A stretch of 64,000 nt of DNA from Janthinobacterium sp. LM6 (GCF_002002885.1 NZ_CP019510.1:2604001-2668000); one strand, 5' to 3'; positions 34,302 through 42,978 are shown, counted from the first letter of the stretch. Made by a program: numbers and translations. The notes: generated by a model from the sequence alone, not told the origin.

Positions 34302-35170
34302 CCGCGCCTCCGTTGTGCGCCGAACAAGCCGTTCGGCATGATGAACAGCACCAGCAGGAACAGCACCATGCCGGACAATTCCTGCAGCGCGGAGCTGGCC
34401 AGGGTGACGGTCAGCGCCTCGGCCACGCCCAGCAGCACGGCGGCCAGCAGCACGCCGGGGATGGAACCGATGCCGGCCAATACCGTGATGATGAAGGCTT
34501 TCACCGTCAGCGCGCCGCCGTAGGCCGGCTGGATCACGCCATAGCTGAACAGGGCGACGCCCGCGAAGGCGGCCAGGATGCCTGCGACCAGAAACGACAC
34601 CAGTTCCGTGCGGCCCGGGTCGATGCCCATCAGCTTGGCCGCGTCGCGGTTGCTGGAGACGGCGCGCACGGCGCGGCCATACCAGCTGGTGGACAGCCAG
34701 CGCCACAGCGCCGCCATCAGCACCAGGCTGACGCCAAAGAAAATCACTTCGCTGCGCATGCTGAAAAACGGGCCGATTTCAAAACCTTCCTGCAGCCAGC
34801 TGGAAGACGTCGAGCGGATGTCTGCCTTCCACACGAGCAGGATGAAATTGGTGAGGATGACGCCGATGCCGTAGGTAAGGATCAGCGAATTGATTTCGCG
34901 GTCCTTCTTGATGCGGCTGACGATCAGGTACACGCCCACGGACGTCAGGCTGACGATCACCAGCGCGATGGGAATGGCGAACATGGGACCGAGTCCCATG
35001 CCCGATTCGACGCTGTAGGCGATGTAGGCGGCCAGCAGCACCAGTTCGCCGTGCGCCAGGTTGATCACTTTCATGGTGCCGAAGACCAGCGCCAGTCCCA
35101 GTGCGATCAGGGCGTAGGAGCCGCCCTGCAGCAAGCCCGAATACAGGGCTTGCAAGATTAATTCTGTCAT
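34298..35170 (-). CDS. livH: Branched-chain-type ABC transporter permease
   Basis: 290 residues, about eight membrane segments. ALGLALVFGTMKVINLAHGELVLLAAYIAY at the start and RAVSSNRDAAKLMGIDPGRTELVSFLVAG as the coupling loop are LivH signatures; LAGIGSIPGVLLAAVLLGVAE follows. It forms the channel with LivM. It is separated from livK by 105 bp containing a strong hairpin. Confidence 0.92.
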   Translation of the reverse strand: MTELILQALYSGLLQGGSYALIALGLALVFGTMKVINLAHGELVLLAAYIAYSVESGMGLGPMFAIPIALVIVSLTSVGVYLIVSRIKKDREINSLILTYGIGVILTNFILLVWKADIRSTSSSWLQEGFEIGPFFSMRSEVIFFGVSLVLMAALWRWLSTSWYGRAVRAVSSNRDAAKLMGIDPGRTELVSFLVAGILAAFAGVALFSYGVIQPAYGGALTVKAFIITVLAGIGSIPGVLLAAVLLGVAEALTVTLASSALQELSGMVLFLLVLFIMPNGLFGAQRRRG

Positions 35171-35185
35171 GTCGTCATCCCGTCA

Positions 35186-35224
35186 GGCAGCCCAAGGGCA
35201 TCGCGAAGATGCGCCCGGGCTGCC
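35186..35224 (-). promoter_or_regulatory. Hairpin between livK and livH
   Basis: Outer arms GGCAGCCC and GGGCTGCC pair perfectly. An inner stem GGGCATC with GATGCGCCC pairs with a two-base bulge. It lies after the livK stop and before livH. Such hairpins often protect the binding-protein mRNA and reduce read-through, giving more LivK than permease. Confidence 0.5.
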
Positions 35225-35275
35225 GTTCATCGGTGCGCGTCCTGGCGGACGCGCGCGTGCGCAGCGGGAGGCTGC

Positions 35276-36442
35276 CTACCAGGGCAGGGCTGGATAGGCC
35301 AGCTTGCCCGTCGCGTGTTCCTTCGGCCAGACGATCACCACTTTCTTGTCCTGGTGCTGCGCCATGCGGTGCACGAAGTTCTGGTTGTCGCCGTTGGCGG
35401 CGAACTGCACCCGGCCGATCAGGGTTTCGCGGTCCGTCTTGCGCATTTCCTCGGCCACGCCGCCTTTCTTGATGGTGCCCTTGTCGGCCGCGCGCGCGAT
35501 GGCTTCGAACAGCAGCATCGACTGCACATAGCCGAACTGGCCCAGGTAGTCCGGCTCCTTCTTGTACAGCTGCTTGTAAGCGTCGCTGAAGGCCTTGCCG
35601 TCGGCCGTCTTGAATTCGGTGGGGAAGGGCAGCAGGGCCGTGCCGAAGACGTTCGGCATCAGGTCGGGGAAGTCGGACGCCATTTTAGGGGTGGCCAGCG
35701 ACCACACGCCCACCATGGCCTTGATCTTCGGTTTCAGCACGCGGGCGGCGCGGATGATGCCCACGTAATCGTTTTCGTAGCCGACCATGGCCACCACTTC
35801 CGATTTATCCTGCAGCTTGATCTTGTTGATGATGGGCTTGAAGTCGGTAATGGCCGGGTCGAACGAGTGCGTCGTCACCTTCACGCCTTTTGCCGCCAGG
35901 GCTTTTTCCACGTCCTTGGCCAGGCCCGTGGTGGCGTCCTTGGTCGAGTACACGATGGAGACGGACTTGGCGCCCACGTCGGCAAGCAGTCCCAGCATGG
36001 CTTTTTCGTAGCCGGCCGTGTTATTGATGCGGAAAAAATTCTTGCGCCCGCTGCTCACCAGGCTGTCGTCCACGCCGCCCGAGGTGATGTAGACGAGGCC
36101 CAGTTTGTTCGCCGTGTCCGAGGCGGGCGAGATATTGTTCGAGCCATAGCCGCCCGTGATGGCGACCACGCCCTGGCTGGCCAGCTTTTCCACGGCGGCG
36201 ATGGCTTTGGCGGGTGCCGATTCGTCGTCGACGGTGATGATCTTGATGGTGTGCTTGCCGTTGGTCTTGTTGAAGACTTCGGCCGCGACCATGATCCCTT
36301 CCTGCATGCCGGCGCCGACACGCGCCAGGTTGCCTGTCAGCGGGATTTCCGCGCCGACCAGGAATTCGTCGGCGCTGGCCTGCGTCATCCAGGCGCTGGC
36401 AACCAGTGCTGCCATGGCGATGCGTGTGTAGGTGCGTTTCAT
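35276..36442 (-). CDS. livK: Periplasmic substrate-binding protein of Liv-type ABC transporter
   Basis: 388 residues. The signal peptide ends in ASADEFLVG. Type I periplasmic-binding fold: VGAEIPLTGNLARVGAGMQEGI, VAITGGYGSNNISPASDTANK, VSIVYSTKDATTGLAKDVEKAL, and QFGYVQSMLLFEAIARAADKG. The pocket sequence (GGYGSNNIS, TSGGVDD) differs from classical Leu/Ile/Val binders; aromatic or aliphatic acids are bound by many such proteins in acid-degradation clusters. Confidence 0.9.
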   Translation of the reverse strand: MKRTYTRIAMAALVASAWMTQASADEFLVGAEIPLTGNLARVGAGMQEGIMVAAEVFNKTNGKHTIKIITVDDESAPAKAIAAVEKLASQGVVAITGGYGSNNISPASDTANKLGLVYITSGGVDDSLVSSGRKNFFRINNTAGYEKAMLGLLADVGAKSVSIVYSTKDATTGLAKDVEKALAAKGVKVTTHSFDPAITDFKPIINKIKLQDKSEVVAMVGYENDYVGIIRAARVLKPKIKAMVGVWSLATPKMASDFPDLMPNVFGTALLPFPTEFKTADGKAFSDAYKQLYKKEPDYLGQFGYVQSMLLFEAIARAADKGTIKKGGVAEEMRKTDRETLIGRVQFAANGDNQNFVHRMAQHQDKKVVIVWPKEHATGKLAYPALPW

Positions 36443-36502
36443 CGTGTCTCCTCCGGTGATGTGGCTTGGTTTTATTGTCGGTTCTGCTACTACATGGTCA
36501 AC

Positions 36503-38041
36503 TTATCGTGCATTCTGCGCCATTTGCCGCAGCTGCCCCTTTAAAATCTTGCCCGTGGCGGCGGCCGGCAGCGCGTCCATGACGATGATGGCGGACGGGC
36601 ATTTGTAGGGCGACAGGGTCTGCGCCAGCCAGGTCTGCAATTGTGCCACGCTGGCGGGCTGGCGCGGATCCAGCTCCACGTAGGCGATGACGTCCTCGTT
36701 GCCATCGGCCAGCGTGCGCCCGACCACGGCCGACTGCACCACGGAAGCGTGGGCGTTCAGCGCCGTTTCCACTTCCAGCGGATACACATTGAAGCCGGAG
36801 CGGATGATCAGTTCCTTGGTGCGGCCCACGATGAAGAGGGCGCCGTCGGAATCCTGGCGCGCCATGTCGCCCGTATTGAGCCAACCGCCATCGCGCATGG
36901 CGGCCGCGGTCATGGCGGGTTCCTTGTAATAGCCGGCCATGATGTTCGGCCCGCGTATCCACAGTTCGCCCGGCTCGCCCGGCGCCACGTCCGTACCGTC
37001 GACGCTCACCACGCGCACTTCCACGCCGGGGATCGGCATGCCGACGGAGTCGTCGCGGCGCGGTGCTTCCAGGCGCGTCTGGCTGATGGTGGGCGCGCTT
37101 TCCGTCATGCCGTAGCCATTGTGCAGCGCGGTGCCCAGCAGCTTTTCCACCTCGTGCTTGAGCGACGGCGCCAGCGGCGAGCCGCCCGCATACGCGAAGC
37201 GCAGCCGCGTGGGCAGCGGCGTGTCGGCGCCGCCCAGGGTTTGCAGCAGCTTGGCGTACATGGCGGGTACGCCCTGCACGATGGTCAGCTCGTCGTCCTT
37301 CAGGGCCGAGAGCAGGCCGTCGACGGAAAAGCGCGGCACCAGGTACAAGGCTGCGCCCGCATACAGGGTGCCCAGGGCCACCGAGGCCAGGCCGTACACG
37401 TGCGAAATCGGCAGCACGCCGTAGGCGCGGTCGGTGCGCGTCAAGCCGCGCAGGGTGCTGGAGACGGCGGCGATGAACAGCAGGTTGCGGTGCGTGAGCA
37501 TCACGCCCTTCGACTGCCCCGTCGTGCCCGTCGTGTAGATCAGCGCGGCCACCTGTTCGTTGCCGGGGACCGTGTCTTCGACGATAGTTGTCTCGTTCAA
37601 GTCGCCGACCAGCAACTCGCCCATGCCGTCGACCGTGGTGCTGGCCGCGCCCAGACGTGCAGCATGCGCGGCCGCTTCCGGCGAGGTGCGGGCCAGGAAC
37701 AGCATCCTCCGTGCGGAACTGTGCATGGCGATGGTGTCGATCTCGCGCGCCGACAGGCGGGCATTGACGTTGACGATCCACGCGTCGATGCTGGCCGCCG
37801 CAAAGATCAGCGCCACCTGCAGCGCGCAGTTCTCGCCCACCACCATCAGGCGGTCGCCGGCGCGCACGTTCAGCTGGCGCAGCAGCTGTGCGGCGCTTTC
37901 CACACCGTGCTGCAGCTGGGCGTAGGTCCAGCTGCGCCCACCTTCATGCAGCGCGGGCGCGTCGGGCGCGCGCGTCGCCCAATAGATGGGGATGGCCGAC
38001 AGGCGCGCCGGCAAGTGGGCCAGCAGGGCGGGAATGTCCAT
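36503..38041 (-). CDS. Acyl-CoA synthetase / AMP-dependent ligase
   Basis: 512 residues. AMP-binding P-loop IYTTGTTGQSKGVMLTHRN near 165, NGYGMTESAPTISQT, TGDMARQDSDGALFIVGRTKELII and the C-terminal catalytic Lys in AAATGKILKGQ. It activates a carboxylic acid with ATP and CoA. Its position after the acyl-CoA dehydrogenase (11 bp) and before the importer genes makes the imported acid its probable substrate. Start ATG 38041 has a GGAGGC ribosome site; the longer frame to 38254 runs inside the dehydrogenase gene. Confidence 0.9.
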   Translation of the reverse strand: MDIPALLAHLPARLSAIPIYWATRAPDAPALHEGGRSWTYAQLQHGVESAAQLLRQLNVRAGDRLMVVGENCALQVALIFAAASIDAWIVNVNARLSAREIDTIAMHSSARRMLFLARTSPEAAAHAARLGAASTTVDGMGELLVGDLNETTIVEDTVPGNEQVAALIYTTGTTGQSKGVMLTHRNLLFIAAVSSTLRGLTRTDRAYGVLPISHVYGLASVALGTLYAGAALYLVPRFSVDGLLSALKDDELTIVQGVPAMYAKLLQTLGGADTPLPTRLRFAYAGGSPLAPSLKHEVEKLLGTALHNGYGMTESAPTISQTRLEAPRRDDSVGMPIPGVEVRVVSVDGTDVAPGEPGELWIRGPNIMAGYYKEPAMTAAAMRDGGWLNTGDMARQDSDGALFIVGRTKELIIRSGFNVYPLEVETALNAHASVVQSAVVGRTLADGNEDVIAYVELDPRQPASVAQLQTWLAQTLSPYKCPSAIIVMDALPAAATGKILKGQLRQMAQNAR

Positions 38042-38052
38042 CGCGGCCTCCT

Positions 38053-39207
38053 TCACTTTTGCGCTGCCTTGATCATGTTGCGGGCGATGACGATCTGCTG
38101 GATCTGCGTCGTGCCTTCGTAGATGCGGAACAGGCGCACGTCGCGGTAGAAGCGCTCGGCCGCGTATTCGCTGATATAGCCGGCGCCGCCGTGGATCTGC
38201 ACGGAGCGGTCGGCCACGCGGCCGCACATTTCGGAGGCGAACAGCTTGCAGCACGACGCTTCCGTCGAAATGTCTTCCTTGTTGTCGCGCCGGCGCGCCG
38301 CGTCGAGCACCATGCTGCGCGCCGCGTAAATCTCCGCCTTGCTGTCGGCCAGCATGGCCTGGATCAGTTGGAACTCGGCGATGGGCTGGCCAAACTGCTG
38401 GCGCTCCATCGCATACGCCAGGGCGTCAGCCAGCATGCGCTCGGCCGCGCCCACGCAGACGGCGGCGATGTGCAGCCGGCCCTTGTCGAGCACCTTCATG
38501 GCTGTTTTAAAACCCACGCCCTCCTTGCCGCCGATGATGTTCGCGGCCGGCACCTTGCAGTTCTCGAAGATCACGTCGCAGGTATGCGCGCCTTGCTGGC
38601 CCATCTTCCTGTCGATCTTGCCGAGTGAAAGGCCCGGCGTATCCTTTTCCACGATGAAGGCGGAAATGGCCGAGGCGCCCCGCTTGACGGGGTCCGTGCG
38701 GGCCATGACGGTAAAAATGCTCGCTTCGGGCGCGTTGGTGATATAACGCTTGCTGCCGTTGAGGATATAAAAGTCGCCGTCGCGCACGGCCGTCGTGCGC
38801 AGGGACGCGGCGTCGGAACCTGATCCCGCTTCCGTCAAAGCGAACGAGCCGATGATCTCGCCGGCGGCCAGCTTGGGCAGATAGTATTGTTTTTGCGCTT
38901 CCGTGCCGTCGATCACGATGCCTTGCGAGCCGATGCCGTTGTTCGTGCCGATCAGCGAGCGGAAGGCGGGCGAGGTGCGGGCGATTTCGAAAGCGACCCT
39001 GACTTCCTCTTCCATGCTCAGTTCCAGGCCGCCATAAGCTTCCGGGATGGACAGGCCGAACAGGCCCAGTTCGCGCATCTGCGCCACGATGGCGGGCGGG
39101 ATGGTGTCCGTTTCAGCTACCAGCGTCTCGTTCGGCACCAGCACTTCGCGCACGAAACGGGCGATGCTGTCGAGCAGGATGTTCAGGGTTTCTTCGTCGC
39201 GTATCAT
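38053..39207 (-). CDS. Acyl-CoA dehydrogenase
   Basis: 384 residues. FAD/acyl-CoA contacts GSFALTEAGSGSDAASLRTTA, YITNAPEASIFTVMART, KMGQQGAHTCDVIFENCKVP, QFGQPIAEFQLIQAMLADSK and RFYRDVRLFRIYEGTTQIQQIVIARNMI (the last with the catalytic Glu in YEGT). It oxidises an acyl-CoA to the 2-enoyl-CoA and hands electrons to ETF. The cluster has no hydratase or thiolase, so later steps must come from elsewhere. Confidence 0.92.
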   Translation of the reverse strand: MIRDEETLNILLDSIARFVREVLVPNETLVAETDTIPPAIVAQMRELGLFGLSIPEAYGGLELSMEEEVRVAFEIARTSPAFRSLIGTNNGIGSQGIVIDGTEAQKQYYLPKLAAGEIIGSFALTEAGSGSDAASLRTTAVRDGDFYILNGSKRYITNAPEASIFTVMARTDPVKRGASAISAFIVEKDTPGLSLGKIDRKMGQQGAHTCDVIFENCKVPAANIIGGKEGVGFKTAMKVLDKGRLHIAAVCVGAAERMLADALAYAMERQQFGQPIAEFQLIQAMLADSKAEIYAARSMVLDAARRRDNKEDISTEASCCKLFASEMCGRVADRSVQIHGGAGYISEYAAERFYRDVRLFRIYEGTTQIQQIVIARNMIKAAQK

Positions 39208-39258
39208 CGGTTTCCTCGGCGCTTTGATTTGATCTGTCGTTGAGAGGGGGCGCGCAGT

Positions 39259-40095
39259 CTAACCGCGGCCCAGGTTTTTTTCCACTGTCTTGACCAGGGC
39301 GACCAGGCGCGGTCCCAGATCCGATTCGAGTTTTTCGCGCGACAGCAGGAAGGCGGGGCCGCCGCAATTGAAGGCCATCACCTGTTCGCCATCGGCACCC
39401 AGCATGGGCACACCCACGGCGTGCACATCGTTCTGCCATTCGCCGGCCGAGATGCAAAAGCCCCGGTCCTGGTAATCCTTGAAGCCTTGTTCGATACCGG
39501 CCTTGATGCGCGGCCAGCGTTCCGTCTCGTGCACGCGCGCATGGTCCATCAGGTAGTCGCGTTCGGCCTGCGGCAGGATGCACAGCAGGGCCTTGCCCAT
39601 GGCCGTCGTCATCAGGGGGATGCGCGAACCGACGTCGAGGCGCAGGGTGACGTTGGCGCTGCTGCGGCACGTTTCCACGTACACCATGCTGAGGCGGTCG
39701 CGCGTGCCCAGCGAAACGGACGCTTGCGCATGTTCGGCCAGTTCCTCCATCAGCGGGCGCGCCATCTTGCGCACGTCGAGGTTCGACAGCATGCGGTAGC
39801 CGAGGGCCAGCACGCCGGCGCCCAGCTGGTACTTGCCCAGGCTGTCCGAGTAATTCAGGTAGCCCAGTTTGGTGAGGGTATAGGTGAGGCGTGAAATCGT
39901 CGGTTTCGGGATGCCCGTGCGCTTGGCCATGTCCGCATTCGACAGATAGACTTCGCCGGGGCGAAAGCACCGGAGCACTTCCAGTCCGCGCGCCAGCGCG
40001 TTGACGAACTGGCGGTCCTTGCCTTCCTCGTCATCGCTGAAGACGATGATTTCCGGATCCGCTGCGGCCTGAATATTTGTCATATTTGCATTCAT
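39259..40095 (-). CDS. IclR-family transcriptional regulator
   Basis: 278 residues. Winged HTH at about 25-85 (VYLSNADMAKRTGIPKPTISRLTYTLTKLGYL), then the effector-binding domain (SVSLGTRDRLSMVYVETC, RLDVGSRIPLMTTAMGKALL, CISAGEWQNDVHAVGVPM). It heads the minus-strand cluster and most probably senses the imported acid or its CoA ester. It is also divergent from the TonB-receptor operon, with 262 bp between the starts. Confidence 0.9.
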   Translation of the reverse strand: MNANMTNIQAAADPEIIVFSDDEEGKDRQFVNALARGLEVLRCFRPGEVYLSNADMAKRTGIPKPTISRLTYTLTKLGYLNYSDSLGKYQLGAGVLALGYRMLSNLDVRKMARPLMEELAEHAQASVSLGTRDRLSMVYVETCRSSANVTLRLDVGSRIPLMTTAMGKALLCILPQAERDYLMDHARVHETERWPRIKAGIEQGFKDYQDRGFCISAGEWQNDVHAVGVPMLGADGEQVMAFNCGGPAFLLSREKLESDLGPRLVALVKTVEKNLGRG

Positions 40096-40245
40096 TTTCT
40101 GGCTCCCTGGAAATCAGTTTGCCTAGCCAAATTGGACGTGTCAATCGTTTTGTGAAACATTCGTTCGCACAGCGAAATGCTGCAGTGCATGAAAAAAGCG
40201 TGAGAAATTGACTTGCGCGAGGCCTTTTGGCCTTGCCGCTTGAGC

Positions 40246-40273
40246 ATCGCTATATACGTCTGTATATTTCGCT
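40246..40273 (+). promoter_or_regulatory. ModE-like box 1
   Basis: ATCGCTATATA, six bases, then TATATTTCGCT. It follows the ModE consensus (ATCGnTATATA, N6, TATATAACGAT, recalled from published work) fully in the left arm and partly in the right. Its centre lies 69 bp from that of box 2. Confidence 0.6.
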
Positions 40274-40283
40274 GTTGGGTGAC

Positions 40284-40310
40284 GGCCGCCGCATGCGCGG
40301 CCGCTTTTTT
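40284..40310 (+). terminator. Rho-independent terminator between the two ModE-like boxes
   Basis: GGCCGC and GCGGCC form a GC-only stem around a seven-base loop, followed by GCTTTTTT. No plus-strand gene lies upstream, so it either ends a short leader RNA started near box 1 or insulates the receptor promoter. Confidence 0.65.
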
Positions 40311-40314
40311 GAAT

Positions 40315-40342
40315 ATCGCTATATAAGACGATATATAACGAA
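40315..40342 (+). promoter_or_regulatory. ModE-like box 2 (near-perfect)
   Basis: ATCGCTATATA, six bases, then TATATAACGAA: 21 of 22 consensus positions. It ends 15 bp before the receptor ATG, so bound ModE would cover the promoter or 5' leader and repress when molybdate is plentiful. Confidence 0.75.
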
Positions 40343-40357
40343 AGATGGAAGAACAAG

Positions 40358-42358
40358 ATGATGTTGAAACAGGTAATGGCCGGCGCCGTGATGCTGGCGA
40401 TGGCGCAGATGGCGCAGGCGCAGCAAACGGCGGGCAACGATGGCGTGGATGCGGCGGCGCCGTTCGTGCTGGGCACGGTGACGGTGATCGGCCAGCGCGA
40501 GCAGGCAGGCCAAATGGAACAGCAGGTGGGTGCGCAAGTGAGCCGCGCCGAGATGCGCCGCTTTAACCGCGACAATGTGGGCGACGCATTGAATTTGCTG
40601 TCCGGCGTGTCGCTGTCGACCAATTCGCGCAATGAAAAAACCGTTGCCATCCGCGGCTTCGATGCGCGCCAGGTGCCGCTGTACATCGACGGCATTCCCG
40701 TCTACGTGCCGTACGACGGCTATGTCGATTTCAACCGCTTCACCACCAGCGACCTGGCCGCCATCCAGGTGGCCAAGGGTTACAGTTCCGTCGCGTATGG
40801 CGCCAATACCCTGGGCGGTGCCATCAACCTGGTGTCGCGCAAGCCGTCCGCGCGGATGGAAGGCGATACGTCCATCGGTTTCGGCTCGGGCAGCGAGCGC
40901 CAGGTGTCGGCCAACGTGGGTACGAACCAGGGCCTGTGGTATCTGCAGGCGGGCGTGTCGTATATCGACAGCGACGGTTTTCCCCTGTCGTCGGACTTCC
41001 GGCCCACGGCCACGGAAGACGGCGGCACGCGCAACAATTCCTACCGCAAGGATCATAAACTGTCGTTCAAGGTGGGCTACACGCCCGATGGCGCGCAGGC
41101 GGGCGATGAATATGCACTCAGCTACTACAAGCAGCATGGCGAAAAGGGCCAGCCGCCTTCGACGAATCCCGTCGGCGCGCGCTACTGGCAATGGCCGTAC
41201 TGGAACAAGGAAAGCGTGTACTTCGTCTCGCAGACGCGCCTGGGCGAAGCCGAGCGCCTGAAACTGCGCCTGTACCACGACAGCTACGACAATGAAATCA
41301 CCTCCTACACGAGCGGCAGCTACGCGACCCTGAAAACCAGCGGCCAGGGCAGCGTCAGCGGCGGGCGCAGCATCTATAACGACCGCACGAATGGCGGCGC
41401 GGTGGAACTCGAATCGTTTCGCCTGGCCGCGCACAGCCTGCGTTTTGTGGCCAGCTACAAGGCCGACGAGCACCAGGAACTCGACGCAAAAGGCGTGCGC
41501 ACCACCTGGTACAAGGATGCCTTGTGGACCCTGGGCGCGGAAGACAGCATCGCCCTCGATGCGGCGACGGAACTGTCGCTGGGCGCCTCGCGCAATGCGC
41601 TGCGCCCGGACACCGTCTACAGCGCCGGCAATGCCTACACCTTGCCAGCCAATCAATCGGCCACGGACCTGCAGGCGGGCCTGTTCCGCAAAGTCGGCGC
41701 CGACGCGCGCGTGTACGCCACCGTGGCGCGCAAGTCGCGCCTGCCGACCCTGAAGGATCGCTACTCGCAACGCCTGGGCACGTATATCGAAAACCCGGCC
41801 CTGCGCGCGGAAGAGGCGATGAATTATGAGCTGGGGTATCAAGGAAACTCGCAGGGCGCCAAGGTGGAAGCGGCGCTGTTTTACAGCGACGTGAAGGACA
41901 AGATCCAGAGCGTGGCGAATGTCTCGGGCGTGCGCTCGCAGATGCGCAACGCTGGCAGGGCGCACATCAGCGGCGTGGAACTTGGCTTGCGCGGCAGCGC
42001 CGGCGCCTGGCTGGATTTCGGCGGCAATTACACCTACACGGAAATGAAGAACGTCAGCGACCGCGCCACGCGCCTGACGGACGTGCCGCGCCACAAGCTG
42101 ACGGCGCACGCCGTGCTGCACGCGGCGCGCCAGGTCGACTTGGTGGCCATTGCGGAAGCGAACAGCGGGCGCTGGGTGTCGAACACCCTGGAACTCGGCG
42201 GTTTTACGACGCTGAACCTGAAGGCCGTGTACCGCCCCTTGCCGGCCTTGACCCTGGAAGCGGGCGTGGCGAACCTGGGCGACCGCAATTACGCGCTGGC
42301 CGACGGGTTCCCCAGCGCGGGACGCACCTGGCTGGCCAATGCGCAGTACCAGTTCTGA
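40358..42358 (+). CDS. TonB-dependent outer membrane receptor under ModE-like control
   Basis: 666 residues. Signal peptide of about 22 residues ending AQMAQAQ; a TonB-box region near VTVIGQRE; plug domain from about 60 to 165 (DALNLLSGVSLSTNS, VAIRGFDARQVPLYIDGIPV, VAKGYSSVAYGANTLGGAINLV); then a beta-barrel ending in the C-terminal Phe (NAQYQF). It imports a scarce ligand across the outer membrane using TonB energy. The annotation reflex would be iron-siderophore or vitamin B12, but the promoter carries ModE-like boxes and no Fur-like site was noticed, so molybdate, tungstate or a chelate is my inferred ligand. ATG codons are at 40358 and 40361. Confidence 0.88.
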   Translation: MMLKQVMAGAVMLAMAQMAQAQQTAGNDGVDAAAPFVLGTVTVIGQREQAGQMEQQVGAQVSRAEMRRFNRDNVGDALNLLSGVSLSTNSRNEKTVAIRGFDARQVPLYIDGIPVYVPYDGYVDFNRFTTSDLAAIQVAKGYSSVAYGANTLGGAINLVSRKPSARMEGDTSIGFGSGSERQVSANVGTNQGLWYLQAGVSYIDSDGFPLSSDFRPTATEDGGTRNNSYRKDHKLSFKVGYTPDGAQAGDEYALSYYKQHGEKGQPPSTNPVGARYWQWPYWNKESVYFVSQTRLGEAERLKLRLYHDSYDNEITSYTSGSYATLKTSGQGSVSGGRSIYNDRTNGGAVELESFRLAAHSLRFVASYKADEHQELDAKGVRTTWYKDALWTLGAEDSIALDAATELSLGASRNALRPDTVYSAGNAYTLPANQSATDLQAGLFRKVGADARVYATVARKSRLPTLKDRYSQRLGTYIENPALRAEEAMNYELGYQGNSQGAKVEAALFYSDVKDKIQSVANVSGVRSQMRNAGRAHISGVELGLRGSAGAWLDFGGNYTYTEMKNVSDRATRLTDVPRHKLTAHAVLHAARQVDLVAIAEANSGRWVSNTLELGGFTTLNLKAVYRPLPALTLEAGVANLGDRNYALADGFPSAGRTWLANAQYQF

Positions 42359-42388
42359 TTTTTTGAATGTTTCATGAAAGGACACAGC

Positions 42389-42925
42389 ATGTTGAAGACA
42401 ATACTCACAAGCCTCGTTTCGGCGGCACTGCTGGCGGCGGCGCCCGCGTGGGCAGACCCGGCGCCGGCGCGCGACAATATGAGCCACGCGCTGGCCGTGA
42501 CGGGCATGGTGGAAACGCCCTTGACCCTGAAAGTGGCCGACCTGCGCCAGCTGCCGCCGGCCAACGGCGGGGAAATCGCCGTCACGCGCCACAACGGCGA
42601 GAAGGCCGAGACCATTGACAGTTACAAGGGCGTGCGCCTGCGCGATATCCTCGACAAGGCGGTACTCGATGCGCCGGGCCACAACGACGTCAAGAAGCTC
42701 GCCATCATCGCCACGGCCACCGATGGTTATGCGGTGGTGTTTTCCTGGGGCGAGCTGTATAACGCGCCGGCCGGCGAGGGCGTGATCGTCTACTACGAAA
42801 AAAACGGCAAGGCGCTCGACGACAACGATGGCGAAATCGCCCTCATTTCGGCAAAGGACATCCGCACGGGACCGCGCCACGTGAAGTGGTTGAACGGCAT
42901 CGAGGTGCGCAAGCTGGTGGAGTGA
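42389..42925 (+). CDS. Periplasmic PF00174-like (oxidoreductase molybdopterin-binding fold) protein without cysteine
   Basis: 178 residues. The signal peptide ends in AAAPAWADP. The mature part shows the small sulfite-oxidase-type fold: ALAVTGMVETPLTLKVADLRQLP, SYKGVRLRDILDKA, IATATDGYAVVFSWGELYN, ALISAKDIRTGPRHVKWLNGIEVRKL. The Mo-ligating Cys of true enzymes such as YedY is absent; the whole protein has no Cys. It therefore may bind rather than catalyse. It lies 30 bp after the receptor in the same unit. AAAGGA before the ATG at 42389 favours that start over 42374. Confidence 0.75.
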   Translation: MLKTILTSLVSAALLAAAPAWADPAPARDNMSHALAVTGMVETPLTLKVADLRQLPPANGGEIAVTRHNGEKAETIDSYKGVRLRDILDKAVLDAPGHNDVKKLAIIATATDGYAVVFSWGELYNAPAGEGVIVYYEKNGKALDDNDGEIALISAKDIRTGPRHVKWLNGIEVRKLVE

Positions 42926-42942
42926 CGAGAAGCTGATGGAAA

Positions 42943-42976
42943 AAAACGCGCCGTGGAGCCATCCCCGGCGCGTTTT
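42943..42976. terminator. Bidirectional terminator between convergent genes
   Basis: AAAACGCGCCG and CGGCGCGTTTT form a 7-bp GC stem flanked by A and T runs on both sides of a 12-base loop. It can end both the receptor operon and the minus-strand esterase unit. Confidence 0.85.
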
Positions 42977-42978
42977 CT

